Below are positions 7,598 to 14,191 of a stretch of DNA of 17,362 nt, one piece after another; position 1 is the first letter of the stretch, and every line of letters starts with the position of its first letter. Made by a program: the position numbers and the translations under genes. The notes beneath the pieces are model-generated. The model made no database searches and had not been told where the DNA came from. It worked only from the letters and a program-made list of their open reading frames with translations. Source of the stretch: Pseudomonadota bacterium (GTDB lineage: Bacteria > Pseudomonadota > Gammaproteobacteria > Steroidobacterales > Steroidobacteraceae); NCBI GenBank assembly GCA_021850555.1, contig JAJZLX010000228.1, forward strand, positions 1-17,362. Direction: 5' to 3'.

Positions 7598-8515
7598 ATG
7601 CCTACGAGCACACGTGAGCCCGCTGATACGCGGCCTCTGCTCGGCACGATCCGTGCGGTAACGTACGTCGTGCCGGGCCTGGATCAAATTGAGGCGGCGT
7701 ATGTGCGGCTGCTCGGTTACCGGATTGTCGAGCGCTCCCGGGTTGCGCAGACCCAGGCGCTCGCTTGGGGGGCGCCCGAGGCCGCGCAACGGCGGATGTT
7801 GACGCTGGGTCCGGCGAGCGGTGAGCGCGTTTACCTGCGCTTCATTGAGGGCACAGAGGCAAGGGGTTGGACGGCGTTGACGAGTTTCGGCTGGAATGCC
7901 ACGGAATTCGTCGTGCAGGACGTCGATGTGCTCGCCGAGCGCCTCGCCGCGGGGCCGTTCGAGATCATCGGAGCGCCGAAGCCGTTGGGTCGCTTCCCCA
8001 TGATTCGCGCTATGCAGGCGCTCGGACCGGCAGGCGAATGCTGCTACTTCACACAGGTGGGCGCGGGATCGGGGCTTGAGCTCGCGGCGGCGCGCTCGTT
8101 TGTCGGGCGGGTATTCATCGTCGTCGCAGCCGGGCCGGACGCGGATGCGCTGTTCGAGCCCTATGCGCGCTTCGCGAATAAGCAGGACGCGCCGGTCGCG
8201 ACCGCCGTGCAAGTGATATCCCGAGCACACGGACTGCCGCCGGAAACACTGCACCGGCATGGCCTTGTGCGTCTGCCCGAGGGGACGCTCATCGAGCTTG
8301 ACCAATACCCGGCCTCGGCGGGCATCCGTCCGGCAGCCTCGGGTGCGCTCGCGGTCGGCATGGCGATCGTCACTTTCGAGGTTGCAGCGCTCGACGGGTG
8401 GCCGTTGCTTGCGCCCGCGGCACGCTGCGAGTTGCCCGGCGCTGAGGGGCGCGCGGGGTGCCTGCGGGGCGCGGCGGGAGAGCTGATTGAGCTCCTCGAG
8501 ATCGGGGCACGGTGA
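7598..8515 (+). CDS. Two-module VOC (glyoxalase/bleomycin-resistance fold) protein
   Basis: This is a 305-residue cytoplasmic protein built of two vicinal-oxygen-chelate-like halves. The first, about 16-155, begins IRAVTYVVPGLDQIEAAY with LLGYRIVERS, then YLRFIEG (80-85) and TEFVVQDVDVLAERL, and closes with GECCYFTQV. The second, about 168-303, has FIVVAAGPDADALFEPY, LIELDQYP (231-238) and GELIELLEIG (294-303). VOC enzymes include glyoxalases, extradiol dioxygenases and epimerases. The usual first metal histidine (after strand 1) is replaced by a V-T-Y sequence here, whereas acidic ligands near the strand ends remain, so metal catalysis is uncertain. The ATG at 7598 is chosen with AGG 9 bases upstream; a TTG at 7589 is the alternative. 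Its gene is divergent from the MFS operon and convergent with the lyase gene. A 481-codon antisense frame over it is a shadow. Confidence 0.8.
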   Translation: MPTSTREPADTRPLLGTIRAVTYVVPGLDQIEAAYVRLLGYRIVERSRVAQTQALAWGAPEAAQRRMLTLGPASGERVYLRFIEGTEARGWTALTSFGWNATEFVVQDVDVLAERLAAGPFEIIGAPKPLGRFPMIRAMQALGPAGECCYFTQVGAGSGLELAAARSFVGRVFIVVAAGPDADALFEPYARFANKQDAPVATAVQVISRAHGLPPETLHRHGLVRLPEGTLIELDQYPASAGIRPAASGALAVGMAIVTFEVAALDGWPLLAPAARCELPGAEGRAGCLRGAAGELIELLEIGAR

Positions 8516-8801
8516 GTGATCGGTCGGTCTGCGCGGCCCCGTGGCGGATGTGCGCGGCAAGGACAGCTCGCGGTAGCGGCGATGGTCAAGGCAGGCCTGA
8601 TCGGCGCGCCTCGCAACTTTGCTCACCTCGAGCCGAGTTGACGGCGTCACGGCGACGCCAAGACAGACGTGCCGCCGCGCGCGCGTGCAGTCCATCTGGC
8701 GCCGCATGGCTAGCCGACTGATGGTCGGCCGCTGCCGCCAGGCACAGCGGCGTGCGGTTGAGAGCATGGCGTCCATGTGGAAATCCCCGGACATCGCATG
8801 C
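8516..8801. other. 286-base convergent intergenic region
   Basis: It lies between the ends of the VOC gene and the lyase gene. I see no recognisable gene, RNA, or U-tract hairpin. Confidence 0.4.
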
Positions 8802-9740
8802 TTACGCTTGCCGATGAGTGCGAAAGCCAAGCGGAAGGCCCGCCGGGGCGCTGAAGCCGTACAGTGGCTCCTCGGGCAAAGCGGCAGCGAGGAGCTTGCG
8901 GACGTCGAACAGCGCCTCGAGATCGATACCGGTGTCGAAGCCCATCGCGCTCAACATAAAGCACAAATCCTCGGTCACCACGTTGCCAGAGGCACCCGGA
9001 GCAAACGGGCAGCCGCCGAGTCCGGCGAGCGAGCTGTCGAAGGTCGTGATCCCCTCATCGAGGGCAGCGAGCACATTGGCAAGACCCAGGCCTCGGGTAT
9101 TGTGCAGATGAATTCCCGTGAGCGCGTCGTTTCCCACCGCTGCGCGCACGCTGCGGATGAGTGAACGGACGGAGGCGGGATCCGCATACCCGGAAGTGTC
9201 CGCCAGGCCCACCTCGTCACAGCCGGCCCGCATCAGCTGTTCGGCAAGGCTGACAACGCGCTCAACGGGCACGACGCCCTCGAGCGTACAGCCAAACGCA
9301 GTCGACAGTGAGCCCTCGAAGTGCGGCCGGTGCGCCTCGGGAATGGCGTGCAGGAGCTCACCAATTGCGCGCGCTTCGCTGATGATCTGCGCGTGGGTGC
9401 GACGCAGATTGCGCAGGCTGTGTGTTTCGCTGACCGAACAGGGCAAAGTGATCTTGTGTGCGCCGGCGGCTATGGCGGCCCGCGCGCCATGCAGATTGGG
9501 CACCAGCGCGGCGACCGTCAGCCCAGGAATCGCGGCCGCGAAGCGCACGAGCTCCGCGGTGTCGGCGAGTTGCGGCAGGACTTTTTCCGGAACGAAGCTG
9601 CCGACTTCGATTTCACGGACTCCGGCGGCGGCTTCGGCGCGAATCCACACCATCTTCACGTGTGTGGGAACGATCGACTGGATGTTTTGCAGGCCATCGC
9701 GCAGCCCCACCTCGCTCACCAGGATCGCCCGCTCGCCCAT
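8802..9740 (-). CDS. HMG-CoA lyase family enzyme (3-hydroxy-3-methyl acyl-CoA / citramalyl-CoA-type lyase)
   Basis: This 312-residue TIM-barrel enzyme belongs to the DRE-TIM/HMGL family. Visible motifs: EVGLRDGLQ (10-18) with catalytic Arg14/Asp15, GSFVPEKVLP (47-56), STAFGCTLEG (146-155), GLADTSGYA (178-186), metal-binding HLHNTRG (211-217, H211/H213), and the glycine loop GLGGCPFAPGASGN (240-253) carrying Cys244, the equivalent of the human active-site cysteine. All catalytic residues are therefore present. Family chemistry is retro-Claisen cleavage of a 3-hydroxy-3-methyl acyl-CoA to an acyl-CoA plus an oxo acid. No leucine-degradation genes (liu/acyl-CoA carboxylase) are nearby; instead it diverges from a CaiB CoA-transferase and lies close to a LeuCD pair. 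A shorter substrate such as citramalyl-CoA (to acetyl-CoA and pyruvate) is therefore a reasonable inference. The start at 9740 is chosen over 9788 because the upstream codons form the tyrosine run of an AT-rich promoter. Confidence 0.9.
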   Translation of the reverse strand: MGERAILVSEVGLRDGLQNIQSIVPTHVKMVWIRAEAAAGVREIEVGSFVPEKVLPQLADTAELVRFAAAIPGLTVAALVPNLHGARAAIAAGAHKITLPCSVSETHSLRNLRRTHAQIISEARAIGELLHAIPEAHRPHFEGSLSTAFGCTLEGVVPVERVVSLAEQLMRAGCDEVGLADTSGYADPASVRSLIRSVRAAVGNDALTGIHLHNTRGLGLANVLAALDEGITTFDSSLAGLGGCPFAPGASGNVVTEDLCFMLSAMGFDTGIDLEALFDVRKLLAAALPEEPLYGFSAPAGLPLGFRTHRQA

Positions 9741-9861
9741 GATGCTCTTGCCCTGAGGCCAAACCAAAATGTAATAGTAATATACCAAATGAGCGATTGA
9801 TGTGTGATACTAAATTGGCAAGGCTTGATAGCGATATGAAACGAGCAGCTCGGGGGGGGTA
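9741..9861. promoter_or_regulatory. Divergent promoter of lyase and CoA-transferase genes, with candidate GntR site
   Basis: The 121-base spacer is strikingly AT-rich around 9760-9825. On the minus strand an extended -10, TGG then TATATT (9787-9779), precedes the lyase start by about 40 bases. On the plus strand TGT then GATACT (9803-9811) is a possible extended -10 for the CoA-transferase. GTAATATACC (9777-9786) overlaps the minus -10 and matches 8 of 10 bases of GGATTATACC (12042-12051) in the GntR/leuC spacer. Binding there would block transcription, as expected for repression. The CoA-transferase start has a G8 run 3 bases before its ATG as Shine-Dalgarno. Confidence 0.5.
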
Positions 9862-11046
9862 ATGCCGGTTCGAGATGATCTGCCGCTAGCCGGAATCCGT
9901 GTGGTCGAGTTCACTCACATGGTAATGGGTCCCACTATCGGGCTCATTCTTGCCGATTTGGGCGCCGATGTGACGCGCATCGAGCCGACCGGCGGCGATC
10001 GCACTCGCGCGCTGCGCGGGTCAGGAGCCGGCTACTTCGCGATGTACAACAGAAACAAGCGAAGTATCTGCCTCGATCTGAAATCAGCGCCGGGCGTGCA
10101 GCTCGCGCGCCGTCTGGTGTCTTGCGCGGATGTGCTGGTGGAGAATTTCCGGCCGGGGGTTCTGCAGAGGCTGGGTCTGGGCTACGAGGCGCTCGCGCCG
10201 GACAATCCGGGCCTGATTTACTGCTCCGCAAAGGGATTTCTCAGCGGGCCGTATGAAAACCGGGTGGCGCTTGATGAGGTGGCGCAGATGATGGGCGGAC
10301 TCGCTTACATGACCGGCCCGACCGGGCGTCCGCTGCGCGCGGGAGCCTCGGTGATTGATGTGACCGGTGGCATGTTCGGTGTAATAGGCATCCTCGCCTT
10401 GCTCGAACGCCGCCATCGCAGCGGGGGCGGCGGACGGGTCAACTGTTCCCTGTTCGAGACCACTGCGTTTCTGGTCGGTCAGCACATGGCCCAGTTGGCC
10501 GTTACCGGCAAACCGGCGGCGCCGATGCCGGAGCGCGTGTCCGCCTGGGCAATCTATGATGTGTTCGACACCGCGGATGCTCAACAGATCTTCGTCGCGG
10601 TCGTCAGCGATGCACAGTGGCGCTCGTTCTGCTCGACGTTGGAGCTTGTCGAGTTCGAATCGGATCCTGACCTGCAAACGAACAACGATCGCATCGCTCA
10701 GCGAGGCCGGATCCTGCCGGCGATCCGCGCGCTGTTTGCATCGCGTGCGCGGGATGAGCTGCTCGCGCAACTGGAGGGTATCGGCGTGCCGGCGGCAAAG
10801 ATCGCCCGGCCCGAGGACCTCATCGCGGATGAGCAGTTGAATGCGAATGAGGGTCTGGTGGAGGTCACGTTGCCGGGTGGCGGTGCGGCGCGCCTGCCGG
10901 CTCTGCCTGTCGAGCTCGATGGACGCCGCTGTGGGCTCAGGCTGGACCTGCGGCAAGCGGGCGAGGACTCGCACGCCGTGCTGCGCGAGGTCGGGGTCTC
11001 CGAGGAGGAGTTCGCCGCGCTGCAGAGCGACGGCGTCGTCGCCTGA
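9862..11046 (+). CDS. CaiB/BaiF family (class III) CoA-transferase
   Basis: This 394-residue enzyme has the hallmarks of class III CoA-transferases such as formyl-CoA, succinyl-CoA:malate/citramalate and CaiB transferases. It opens with LAGIRVVEFTHMVMGPTIG (9-27), then LADLGADVTRIEP (30-42), NRNKRSICLDLK (63-74), VLVENFRPGVLQRLGLGYE (91-109), GFLSGPYENRVALDEVAQMM (125-144) with Asp138 at the place of the catalytic aspartate, and RVNCSLFETTAFL (192-204). Length is normal. It would move CoA from a donor such as succinyl-CoA onto a carboxylic acid through an aspartyl-CoA mixed anhydride. Divergence from an HMG-CoA-lyase-type gene suggests it makes that enzyme's substrate. The 3' end converges on the GntR gene with only 8 bases between stops, leaving no room for a terminator. 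The actual acid is unknown; (S)- or (R)-citramalate-like acids are inferred. Confidence 0.92.
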   Translation: MPVRDDLPLAGIRVVEFTHMVMGPTIGLILADLGADVTRIEPTGGDRTRALRGSGAGYFAMYNRNKRSICLDLKSAPGVQLARRLVSCADVLVENFRPGVLQRLGLGYEALAPDNPGLIYCSAKGFLSGPYENRVALDEVAQMMGGLAYMTGPTGRPLRAGASVIDVTGGMFGVIGILALLERRHRSGGGGRVNCSLFETTAFLVGQHMAQLAVTGKPAAPMPERVSAWAIYDVFDTADAQQIFVAVVSDAQWRSFCSTLELVEFESDPDLQTNNDRIAQRGRILPAIRALFASRARDELLAQLEGIGVPAAKIARPEDLIADEQLNANEGLVEVTLPGGGAARLPALPVELDGRRCGLRLDLRQAGEDSHAVLREVGVSEEEFAALQSDGVVA

Positions 11047-11054
11047 TTGACGCC

Positions 11055-11807
11055 TCAGTGCTGCAGGTCGAGGCGCAGCTGGTAGCGATCGGAGCGGTAA
11101 TGGGCAACGGTCAGAAGCAGCGGGCTGCCGGCGGCATCGAAAACCAGCCGGGTAACGCGCAGAATCGCCGAACGGGGTTCCACGGCAAGAGAACGGCACA
11201 GCAGCGGGTCGGCGAGCATTGCCGCCACCGTTTGGCTCGCTTTGCCAAGCCGATAGCCGGCATTCTTGATCACCTTCAGTATCGGGGTATGGGCGAGCGC
11301 AGTGCGGGTCACGTACTTCGAGAGCGTCACGGGCACGTAGCTGACGATATATCCGAGCGGCTCGTTGTTCAGATAGCGGATGCGGACCGCGCGTAGGACT
11401 TTCTCACCGATGGGCAGGCCCATGGTCTCGGCGACCCACGCATTCGCTTCTTCCTGCTTCAACGTCAAGATGCGCACCCGTGTCGCCCGACCGAAGTGGA
11501 TCAGCGAATCCACGGCCTGATCCATATTGGCTTCGATCGGCTTCACCGGCGGCCGGTAGACGACCGTGGTGCCAACGCGACGCTTGCGGGCGACGAACCG
11601 ATGTTGAGCAAGCTCCGCGAGTGCGCGCCGCGCGGTGATCCGGGAAACCGCGTATGCATGGGAGACCTCCTTCTCCGTGCCAAGCACCGAGCCGAAAGCC
11701 CGCTGCCCGGAGAGAATCTCATCGCGCAGCTGCAAGAAAATCTGGTGATAAAGGGGGACTGCCGCCGATCTATCCAGTGCGCTCACGCGTTTAGCACCTG
11801 TTTGCAT
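11055..11807 (-). CDS. GntR family, HutC subfamily transcriptional regulator with UTRA domain
   Basis: From the ATG at 11807 the product is 250 residues, normal for HutC-type regulators. Residues 15-85 are a GntR winged helix (VPLYHQIFLQLRDEILSG, then GTEKEVSHAYAVSRITARRA as recognition helices, then VGTTVV wing). Residues about 105-245 are the UTRA effector domain, with RAVRIRYLNNEPLGYIVSY and ILRVTRLVFDAAGSPLLLTV as conserved strands. These proteins bind operators as dimers and usually release DNA when a pathway metabolite binds UTRA. The gene lies between the lyase/CoA-transferase pair and the leuC-like operon, with which it is divergent; this placement and the shared site in both spacers suggest it controls both. 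An in-frame start at 11906 would add 33 residues without family likeness. No good Shine-Dalgarno is visible, so the start is moderately sure. Confidence 0.9.
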   Translation of the reverse strand: MQTGAKRVSALDRSAAVPLYHQIFLQLRDEILSGQRAFGSVLGTEKEVSHAYAVSRITARRALAELAQHRFVARKRRVGTTVVYRPPVKPIEANMDQAVDSLIHFGRATRVRILTLKQEEANAWVAETMGLPIGEKVLRAVRIRYLNNEPLGYIVSYVPVTLSKYVTRTALAHTPILKVIKNAGYRLGKASQTVAAMLADPLLCRSLAVEPRSAILRVTRLVFDAAGSPLLLTVAHYRSDRYQLRLDLQH

Positions 11808-12026
11808 TCTTCGTTGCACGAGGCCTATGCCGATTACGGAATGAATCGCCGATCGCAAGCAGCTTCCTGAGCCAACTGCGTCCTCGAGCTTGCTCTGGGC
11901 GGACATTCTAGGGCAATACGTCCCGAGCTGCGAGAGCGCCGTGGCGTTCGGCTTGGCGCGCGGTGCTGTGACCGGCGGCGGGTGCGACCGGCGGCGGTCA
12001 TCAGATAGCTCGGTCGAAATGTCACA

Positions 12027-12051
12027 GGTCTATATCAAAACGGATTATACC
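12027..12051. promoter_or_regulatory. Candidate GntR operator in the regulator/leuC-like spacer
   Basis: GGTCTATATC (12027-12036) and GGATTATACC (12042-12051) are arranged as an imperfect inverted pair 5 bases apart in an AT-rich island. The first contains a GTCTATAT close to the GntR core pattern GTnTAnAC (7 of 8); the second read backwards gives GTATAATC (also 7 of 8). The second matches the site at 9777-9786 in 8 of 10 positions. A TAGAAT (12056-12061) just downstream could be the -10 of the leuC-like gene, with no clear -35. The remainder of 11808-12090 shows nothing else recognisable. Confidence 0.45.
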
Positions 12052-12090
12052 GCGATAGAATGCCGGCGAAGTGGGGCGGACCTGTGAGCC

Positions 12091-13494
12091 ATGCCGGACA
12101 CCTTGTTTGAGAAAATATGGAACGAACATCTGATTGCCGAGGTCGCCGGTGGAGATCTTCTTCTCGTTGACAGAGTGCTTCTTCATGAGCGCACCGGCGG
12201 AGTGGCGCTGCAGAGTTTGCGCGCCCGTGGCCACGCCCTGGCTGCGCCGACGCAGGTCTTCGCCACGATTGATCATGTGGTTGATACCCGGCCGGGCCGA
12301 AGCGGGCGAATCGGCGCAAGTTTTGGTGCGCCGTTTATCGAGGTGACCCGTCAGGAAGCGCACGCTGCCGGCATTCGTCTGTTTGATGTCGATGACGCGC
12401 AGCAAGGCATCGTGCACGTGGTCAGTCCGGAGCTTGGCATCGTGCTTCCGGGCCTGACGCTCGTATGCCCGGACAGTCACACCGGGACACAGGGTGCCTT
12501 TGGCGCGTTGGCGTGGGGAATCGGCTCGACCGAGGCCGAGCATGCCCTTGCGACCCAGACTCTCAGAGTGAAGAAGCCGCGCGTGCTGCGCGTGGAGATC
12601 GACGGTTCGCTGAGTGCCTCGGTGACGGCCAAGGATCTCGCGCTGCACCTGATCGCGACGCAAGGTGCGGCGGGCGGCAAGGGAGCGGTGGTGGAATTTG
12701 CCGGTGCGGTGATCAGGGCGCTCGACATGGAGGCGCGAATGACGCTTTGCAACATGGCGACGGAGTTCTCGGCGTTCGCCGCCATCATCGCGCCGGATGA
12801 TCGCACGTTCGATTACCTGCGCGGTCGGCCGTTCGCCCCGTCCGGTGTGAACTTCGAGCGGGCTGTGGAGCATTGGCAGAGCCTCCACAGCGATGCGGAC
12901 GCTCGCTTTGACGGCGAGATCCGGCTCGACGCATCGGCGGTACGGCCGATGGTGACTTGGGGAACCAATCCGCAGGATGCCGTGCCGATTGAGGCGGCGG
13001 TACCGCCGTTCACGGCCGGGAATGGGCACGAGAGTGAAGCTGCATATGAGCGCGCGATGCATTACATGGGGCTTCAGCCGGGCACGCCGATGCGGAGCTT
13101 GCCGATCGACGGTGCATTCATTGGGGCATGTACCAATAGCCGATTGAGCGATTTGCGCCGCGCGGCGCGGATTCTAGAGGGGCGCAAGGTCGCTGCGGGC
13201 GTACGAGCGATTTGCGTGCCTGGCTCAACTCAGGTGAAACGCCTGGCCGAAGCCGACGGGCTTGCGGAGATCTTCGTCCGCTCGGGATTCGAGTGGCGCG
13301 AGTCCGGCTGCTCACTGTGCTTTTTTGCCGGCGGTGAGCATTTCGCGCCGGGACAGCGAATCATCAGTTCTACGAACAGGAATTTCGAGGGCCGTCAGGG
13401 GCCTCAAACGCGCACCCACTTGGCAAGCCCCGAGACGGTTGCGGCCTCTGCGATCGCCGGGCACATCACCAGCGTTGATGAGCTGCGGAGTTGA
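12091..13494 (+). CDS. LeuC-like aconitase-family hydratase, large subunit (substrate probably not isopropylmalate)
   Basis: 467 residues, the same length as enterobacterial LeuC. The three [4Fe-4S] cysteines are at C347 (GACTNSR), C407 and C410 (GCSLC), in standard positions. Other aconitase-family motifs are present: DHVVDT (61-66), VCPDSHTGTQGAFGALAWGIG (125-144), MEARMTLCNMATE (213-225), and SSTNRNFEGRQG (426-437). It would interconvert a hydroxydicarboxylate and its unsaturated form with LeuD. Departures from usual LeuC are clear: HTCTHG becomes HTGTQG (130-135), the EMGA[KR]AG loop becomes EFSAFAA (225-231), and the CSMCLAMN segment becomes CSLCFFAGG. These are at or near the substrate pocket, so a different acid such as citraconate or dimethylmaleate is likely (inference). 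leuB and leuA are not nearby, and a CoA-transferase and an acyl-CoA lyase are. leuD begins 3 bases after its stop. Confidence 0.9.
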   Translation: MPDTLFEKIWNEHLIAEVAGGDLLLVDRVLLHERTGGVALQSLRARGHALAAPTQVFATIDHVVDTRPGRSGRIGASFGAPFIEVTRQEAHAAGIRLFDVDDAQQGIVHVVSPELGIVLPGLTLVCPDSHTGTQGAFGALAWGIGSTEAEHALATQTLRVKKPRVLRVEIDGSLSASVTAKDLALHLIATQGAAGGKGAVVEFAGAVIRALDMEARMTLCNMATEFSAFAAIIAPDDRTFDYLRGRPFAPSGVNFERAVEHWQSLHSDADARFDGEIRLDASAVRPMVTWGTNPQDAVPIEAAVPPFTAGNGHESEAAYERAMHYMGLQPGTPMRSLPIDGAFIGACTNSRLSDLRRAARILEGRKVAAGVRAICVPGSTQVKRLAEADGLAEIFVRSGFEWRESGCSLCFFAGGEHFAPGQRIISSTNRNFEGRQGPQTRTHLASPETVAASAIAGHITSVDELRS

Positions 13495-13497
13495 CCG

Positions 13498-14130
13498 ATG
13501 CCCGAGCCCTTTCATAGTCTGACGGCGGTGGCGCTCGTTTTGCTCCGCGACAACATCGACACCGACGCGATCATACCGTCGCGCGAGATTCGCTCCGTCA
13601 CCAAAGTGGGGCTCGCCGCCGGCCTGTTCTCGAATTGGCGCTATCTGAAGCCCGAAGAGCGTGCGCCAGACCCGACGTTCGTACTGAATGATCCGGCATA
13701 CCACGGTGCGCAGATCCTGATCGCTGGTGAGAATTTCGGCTGCGGGTCGAGCCGCGAGCAGGCCGTCTGGGCGCTGCATGAGTACGGCGTGCGGGCGGTG
13801 CTCGCCGGCTCATTCAATGCGATTTTCTATCGCAACTGCCTGCGCAACGGGATTCTTCCCGGTCAGCTCGGGCGCGCCGCGCTCGAGCAGATCGCCCGAT
13901 GGGTGATGCAGGACCCGCAGCACAACCGGATCGAGATTGATCTGTCACGACAGACAGTGCTCGCAGCGGATCGGGAGTGGCCGTTCCAGATCGAGCACGC
14001 CGCGCGTGATGGCTTGCTCGAGGGACTGGATGAAATCGATCAGACGCTGAAGCTCAGCGACCAAATCACCGCATTTCGCAATGCGGACATGGTGCTGCGC
14101 CCGTGGGTCTACGGGCTCGATCTGCCGTAA
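13498..14130 (+). CDS. LeuD-like hydratase small subunit
   Basis: 210 residues, the usual LeuD length. It has the swivel-domain motifs of the aconitase family: LLRDNIDTDAIIPSREI (15-31), GLFSNWRYL (42-50), FGCGSSREQAVWAL (80-93), and a late FNAIFYRNCLRNGILP stretch (106-121) that contacts substrate and the partner. The start ATG is 3 bases after the leuC-like stop (TGACCG spacing), so the two are co-translated and form the heterodimer. Substrate inferred from the large subunit and context; the NFGCGSSRE loop is canonical, so the change of specificity would rest mainly in the large subunit. It continues into the amidohydrolase gene 61 bases downstream. Confidence 0.92.
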   Translation: MPEPFHSLTAVALVLLRDNIDTDAIIPSREIRSVTKVGLAAGLFSNWRYLKPEERAPDPTFVLNDPAYHGAQILIAGENFGCGSSREQAVWALHEYGVRAVLAGSFNAIFYRNCLRNGILPGQLGRAALEQIARWVMQDPQHNRIEIDLSRQTVLAADREWPFQIEHAARDGLLEGLDEIDQTLKLSDQITAFRNADMVLRPWVYGLDLP

Positions 14131-14191
14131 GGCGGCCGGTCGGCCGGCGAGTCCGTGTCTTGGTGCCAATGATGAATCCCGAGAGGGCATG

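Noticed and set aside
7385..8830. 481-codon minus-strand open frame over the VOC gene
   Set aside because: The plus-strand frame codes for a recognisable VOC-type protein, and the antisense product is Arg/His-rich without family likeness. Long antisense frames are common in GC-rich DNA.
8802..9740. Leucine-degradation HMG-CoA lyase (liu operon)
   Set aside because: No isovaleryl-CoA dehydrogenase or methylcrotonyl-CoA carboxylase genes are present; the context is a CoA-transferase and hydratase.
10084..11199. 371-codon minus-strand open frame over the CoA-transferase
   Set aside because: It overlaps two recognised genes, and its composition is that of a shadow frame.
12022..13062. 346-codon minus-strand open frame over the leuC-like gene
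   Set aside because: It is a shadow of a strongly recognised aconitase-family gene; its translation is Arg/His-rich and unrecognised.
12091..14130. Leucine biosynthesis leuCD
   Set aside because: No leuA or leuB nearby, pocket loops of the large subunit differ, and the neighbours are catabolic enzymes with a GntR regulator; kept as LeuCD-like.
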